Assembly (NCBI GenBank): GCA_963969595.1
Contig: OZ018411.1
Span: forward strand, 24,116,545-24,180,544
Length of the DNA stretch: 64,000 nucleotides
Source of the DNA: Neckera pumila
Lineage: Eukaryota; Streptophyta; Bryopsida; Hypnales; Neckeraceae
Direction: 5' to 3'
The notes beneath the pieces were generated by a model. That model had not been told where the DNA came from. It ran no database searches and saw nothing but the letters and a program-made list of their open reading frames with translations. Numbering within the stretch: position 1 is the first letter of the stretch; each line of letters opens with the position of its first letter. Positions 58,720-64,000 of the stretch are shown here, one piece after another. The position numbers were made by a program, and so were the translations under genes.

Positions 58720-61700
58720 TCAAAGCAAATCATAAAAACTTTTTTCCACTAAAAAATATTCATTATACTAAGCTAGAGGAGTCCCAAATTGGCAAAGCTA
58801 CATTCTAAGTTTCATTTAAAAAACATGTAATGGCTTTGGATAAATTATGTTTATGGAACAAGCTATTGGAGTCACATTATATATAATAAACATTGAATGC
58901 AAGTTGACTTTGTTTAGAATTGAATTTTTATTTGACCAAATTTTCTTCAATAGTTCTCGATTTTGAAGCATTTTGTGTATTCATTACAGATATTTTGAAA
59001 GTCCAAATCAAAGGTTCATATTGTGTTTGTTTGCTACCTCCAATGTTTGAATTGACTATAAAAAATTGAGTCCAAAGGGGTGCATTAGTATAGAATGGTA
59101 GGATGTATTCCATTGATCATTAATTACAGGTACATATTAGAGGTCAAGAGGAATTAAGTGCAACATGAATATTTGAATTGGAATTAAATGATATCTCTAA
59201 TGTGCTAATAAGTGATCTTTTCTTTGTTATACAAGATGCTTGGTTGTTTTCACACATACTGGAGAAAAAACGAGATCAAATTAAAAATTATTTAGTAAAA
59301 TTAACAAAGGATGATTTTGGAGTTTAGGTATATTGATATATTATAAGTTTTTTGTATAAGTTTTTTGTATAAGTATTTTTGAATGTGACTTTGTATACAT
59401 AACAATAGCAAGGTATTGATTGCATCCATACAATTACTTCATCTATAAATTGCATAATAATTGAGGTTATTATGCTTGCAATTGGCAAAACTCCAAGAGT
59501 GATATAAAATTGTTAAAAGTAAATTTGAATATTAGGATATTAAGTAAGATTATTATGAATGCAATTCTTTCTTAATGTGATTTGAATATTTCTTACATAA
59601 TATTGCTAATTTTTACCTTTGAACTTGATGTAGTTAAATTGGAATAGTTTACTATAATTTTTTCAATTAATTAAAGATTCAAAAGATTAATAATTATAGC
59701 TTGAAAAAAAACTGCAAATTGAATATATTTAGTTCTTAAATTTATGGAATTTACAAATCTGTACAATTTTACATTTGTAAAACAAAAACATTTACATAAG
59801 AAATATTATTCATATTTGACAATTTGTTGTGATTTCATTAATAAGACAAAATAAAACAATTTTTCATTTAGTAAGTCAAGTATATTTTTTCAAGTTGTTC
59901 TAACTATATCTAATTTTTACTATGTCCTTGCTTGAACCAACTTTATTCTAATGTGCTTTTTGATTTAATAACATTTCTAAAATTACTACTCCATTTTTAT
60001 TATTGATGATGTTTCTTCAAAAAAAAACAATACAATTGATGTAGATATAAATGATTTTATATATGTTATCCATCGCTTCAAAATCATTAAACTTTTTCTA
60101 GCTCAATTTCTAATACCAATTCTATATTTGTTGCAAATAATTTTAAAAATTATGTATAAAACTTCTTTAGATACTAAAGGTATTGAGAGGTTGCAACAAA
60201 AAATCATTATAGTACAAAATATATTTCAAGATATTCACGTCCAAAGATTATTTTTAATTAAATATTTCAATTAAATAAAAGCATGATATAATAAATTATT
60301 AATGAGTTCATTTGCTTATTTATTATTAGGAAAAATGGTATATTTTATGCTTTCAATCATTTTACTTCATAAATATAGAGCTCATCTTCACAAAATTATT
60401 TAATTGAAATTGTGGCTCTTCAAATGCTTATAACACCAAGGTTCCTAGCACTTAAGGTGCTTCCACCTAATATTTTGTACATTGCTTTTCATGTTACAAG
60501 GAAATCATAAATATGTTATACATTTCAACACCAATAATTTTATTATTCCTAATTTGCCAAAATTATTTAAAAATTAAATTTTACAAAATCCTTATACAAT
60601 GAATTGACTTAATTTTAATTGTTGAATTTTATCATCAATCACCTTGTATGATAGAATCTACCCTATATATCTTCTTTGATTAAGATAACAACAAAATTTC
60701 ATCTTTAGGAATCTGCAAAAATTATAACAAGAATATTCTTCAAAATGAGAGATTTTTAATGTTTGATTGTAGATTAATGAATCTTTATAAAGACAACATA
60801 ATTTCTAGGTGACCTTCAAATATCTAATAAATTTCAAAAAATTATAAAATATACAAACATTTTTATATTTTAAATAAATTAGTAAAAATAGAAAGATAAA
60901 TATATTTAAAAATGATATTAGAATATAATTTGTCAAAATAAAATAATACTTAGAATTAAGAAGAATAAAAATATGAAAAATAATTAAAAAAAAAAATTAT
61001 TGAAGATAGATATTCAATTTATTATTTTTTTCATGACAAATTTTGTAAAAAATATGAAAAAGCAATCAAAGGTTACATGAAAGATTAAACTATAGACTTT
61101 ATATAAAACATAGATATTCTATTTCTTTATTTTTTTATAAATGAAACCATATACCATCTACAACTTCTATTATTTTAACAAATTTGAAATTATTGCATTT
61201 TTTGAAGTGATATTCAAAAATATAATCTATTATTGGAATGAGGAAGTAAATATACCAATAAGCATTTGTAGATATGCTCATAAACTGTAAATCCAAGAAA
61301 CTTGAAGTGATTTTTCATGAATTGCACCTTCTTTGAAATATCATAAAACTCCATATTTCTACAATATTATTTAAAGATCAACAACATGATATATGTCAAA
61401 ATTCATTAAATAATATTCACATGATATTATTTTTAAAATATATACAATAAATTGAATAATTTGTAGAAAGATTTCATTTTGAGCAAATATATTTTAAAAT
61501 ATAAACTAAGAATCAAAAAATTACTTTTACAATCTTAATGTATAATACAACTACAAGTCATCTACATAACATCTTTACAAAAACTTATTGAAAACTATGA
61601 TTTAGCTTTTATAATTTGTCTCTAGTTATATATTTATATGTATTTTAATTTTTTGAAAAAATCTATGTCAAATTATTTCTTTCAATTCATAATTTGAAAT

Positions 61701-64000
61701 AATTTGAATCTATGTCAAATTTGAATTTTGTAATTTCTTTAATATTCAAATGTTTTTGTTTTTTTTACTTGACAAAAAAATTATGAAAAATCATACAACA
61801 CCTTTAGTAAAACTCTTAATCAAGTTCTTCATAGATTGTTTAATTTGGAATAAAAAAATTTCAAAAGTCTACCAAATATTTATCAATTTTTTATAATAAT
61901 ATATTTCCTAATGCATTATTCAAAGTGCAAATATATAATATATTTGTTTTATATCACTAAAAATATACTACACTTACATAATGAAAATATTATATTTCTT
62001 TTCTATAAGAGAAAAATTTGCTTATGTTATCAAGCATTTTGATTTCTGATTTTAATTATATAACCAAAAATTTCAATTTTTGTTGTTGTTCTTTTTTTAA
62101 TACTAAAATATCCTTTTTAAGGATATAAATTTTAGAAAAAAAATAAAAGAACTATTCATTTAGAAAAAAAGGGCTATTTAATAATTACTACTAGTTTTGA
62201 AATTTAGGACTTCATAGTTTAGATAGAGATTGACAAATTCATATTGATTTTTGATTATATAATTACAATCAAAAATCAACTAATTATATAACAAATTCAC
62301 TATTTTATTTTTAAATTGAATTATTACTTGACTAGGGAATATTCAAACTTGCTCTTTCAATCGAAATAATTTTTTGTAAAACATGGTAAATGATAAATAA
62401 TAACAACATACCTTCCTCTTTTGTTGTCAGCACTTTCTTAGTAAATTTTATTAACTTCATAATAGAGTTGTTCCCTTCTTTGTATAATAGATCATGCATC
62501 TCAAAATTATTAGAAAAAAAACTCAAAGTATTTAGTAAGTAAATGTAAACTATATTTTGTATTTTTGCTACCTCAAAATACTTGAAAGACACCATTCAAG
62601 TTAAAAACTACTTGTATGCATACTATTGTCTATTACCAAATCCATAAAATTAATTGTTGATTTAAAATATTTGAAGTTTTTATTTAAATATACAAGATTA
62701 TTACAAAAATTATATTCTACAATATGTGTTTAATTTTAATAGATTTATTTAAAGAAACTAATAAGATTTTGAATGGATTCCATTTGCTAAAAAAAAAGAT
62801 TTTAAGATCAAAATTATCAAAATGACATATTGCATGTATTTGAATTGTCTTATCACTGTCTTATCCCAAGAAATTGCAATATAAATACACCATTTAATTT
62901 TGGATGGTAGAAAATTACTTGTAGAAATATCTTTTTGAAATAATAAAAAAACATTTATAATTAAATAGCAATACATCACCTTAATTTAAAAACGTTGAAT
63001 AAAATCTTGTTTCTATACAACATACATAAAATTGGAGAGTGAAGGAAATAAGATAATCATATTTTAGTATATAAAATCAATTATAAATAATAATAATATG
63101 AAGGAAGAATATAATTTTCTATTTTAAACTATAAAACTTCACATGAAGTTACTAAAGAGGTTTTGAAGTAAGTTTATATAATGAATTTACATAATTGTTC
63201 ATTGGCTCTGTTGTGATAAAACAAAAACATAATACATATAACCGTTTTAAAGAAAAATAAAGATTATATTATTTATAAAAAAATAAGAATAATAAAAGAA
63301 GCCATGTCGTACACAGTATAGCATAATTGCAATTTTAATCTTTAAATGCTTCAACATACAATTTTGAAATTTAAAAAATTTCCAATAATGAGTATTTGGA
63401 AAGTTGAACTTGATTTATAATCAACCAAAATTATCCTTTATTTTAATTATTGCAGAGATTTATATATGAACGATACAAATTCAATAAAAAAAAATTACAA
63501 TAAGAATTTATAATAAGAAATAAAAGTAAGTTGAGCTTAAAATATGTATTTTTTATTTCAAAATTTTGCCATTCAAAATATATTACAAATATTCAGTCAT
63601 CAAATCATTTGAAATCAAAAATTATAACAGATATTTTTGCTTAAAAAAACATTGTTGTTACATTAAAATATTAATGATTAGACAGTTGTAAAATTTTGTA
63701 GGAATGCTTCATATTTTTATACAAATCTTATTTATAAAAATTAGTAATAGAAGCAATAAATCTAATTGGAGTGATTTAATCTAAAATTTAAATTTATATA
63801 CTCTTAACATCAATATCAAATTATCCATCCACTAGCATTTCTTAACAGAGTATTATAAGTCCTTTAAGAGAATAAATGTTGTAATCTTTAAATAGATTTC
63901 AAATCCATATTAAAAGAAATCTTCCAAAATTTCCTTTTAATTTCAAGTTTTTATTACAAATATTGCTTTATGCAATAATAGCAAATGCAATTGCACAAAT
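58720..64000. other. Extremely AT-rich stretch, nothing recognised
   Basis: About 5.3 kb with visibly lower GC than the rest of the window. No ORF over 87 codons, no clear inverted or tandem repeats, no RNA gene. It may be very old decayed repeat sequence. Confidence 0.5.

Noticed and set aside
58720..64000. Possible organelle DNA insertion because of extreme AT content
   Set aside because: No organelle gene, tRNA or rRNA text is recognisable on either strand.

Overview
This window looks like nuclear DNA of a plant (streptophyte). The strongest evidence is a plant-type half-size ABCA transporter gene of 19 exons whose GT-AG introns all keep phase. Two further intron-containing genes are a TMEM45/DUF716 membrane protein and a RING-CH zinc finger joined to an AlgH/DUF179 domain. 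The sequence is AT-rich and gene-poor, and there are no operons, rRNA, tRNA or CRISPR arrays. Nothing seen fixes the species. The long intergenic spaces full of small DNA transposons and the oomycete-like DDE transposase would fit a non-seed plant or charophyte alga, but that is a guess.

Layout. 1-16.5 kb has no gene: it is a mosaic of short non-autonomous transposons (MITEs) separated by GC-richer islands without credible ORFs. 16.6-19.0 kb is a complete Tc1/mariner-type transposon with a decayed transposase. 19.4-22.6 kb holds more MITEs, including four packed end to end. 22.6-26.3 kb has no recognisable gene. 26.3-29.7 kb (minus) is the RING-CH/AlgH gene, with a duplicated leader-like region above it. 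33.4-34.7 kb (minus) is the TMEM45-like gene. 35.5-46.6 kb is repeats, including foldback elements, a CACTA-type MITE and a direct pair of TTAA elements. 47.3-55.4 kb (plus) is the ABCA gene. 56.9-58.7 kb is a TTAA element carrying two other elements inside it. 58.7-64 kb is an extremely AT-rich stretch with nothing recognisable.

The three genes are unrelated single-copy-looking genes with no sign of joint function. The most unusual feature is the transposon content: at least three families flanked by TTAA with CCCT/CCCC-type ends (piggyBac-like target choice), two of TA-flanked elements, TTA/TAA-flanked Harbinger/Tourist-like elements, and one CACTA element. Several are nested so that target duplications and relative ages can be read directly. 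No piggyBac transposase is encoded here.
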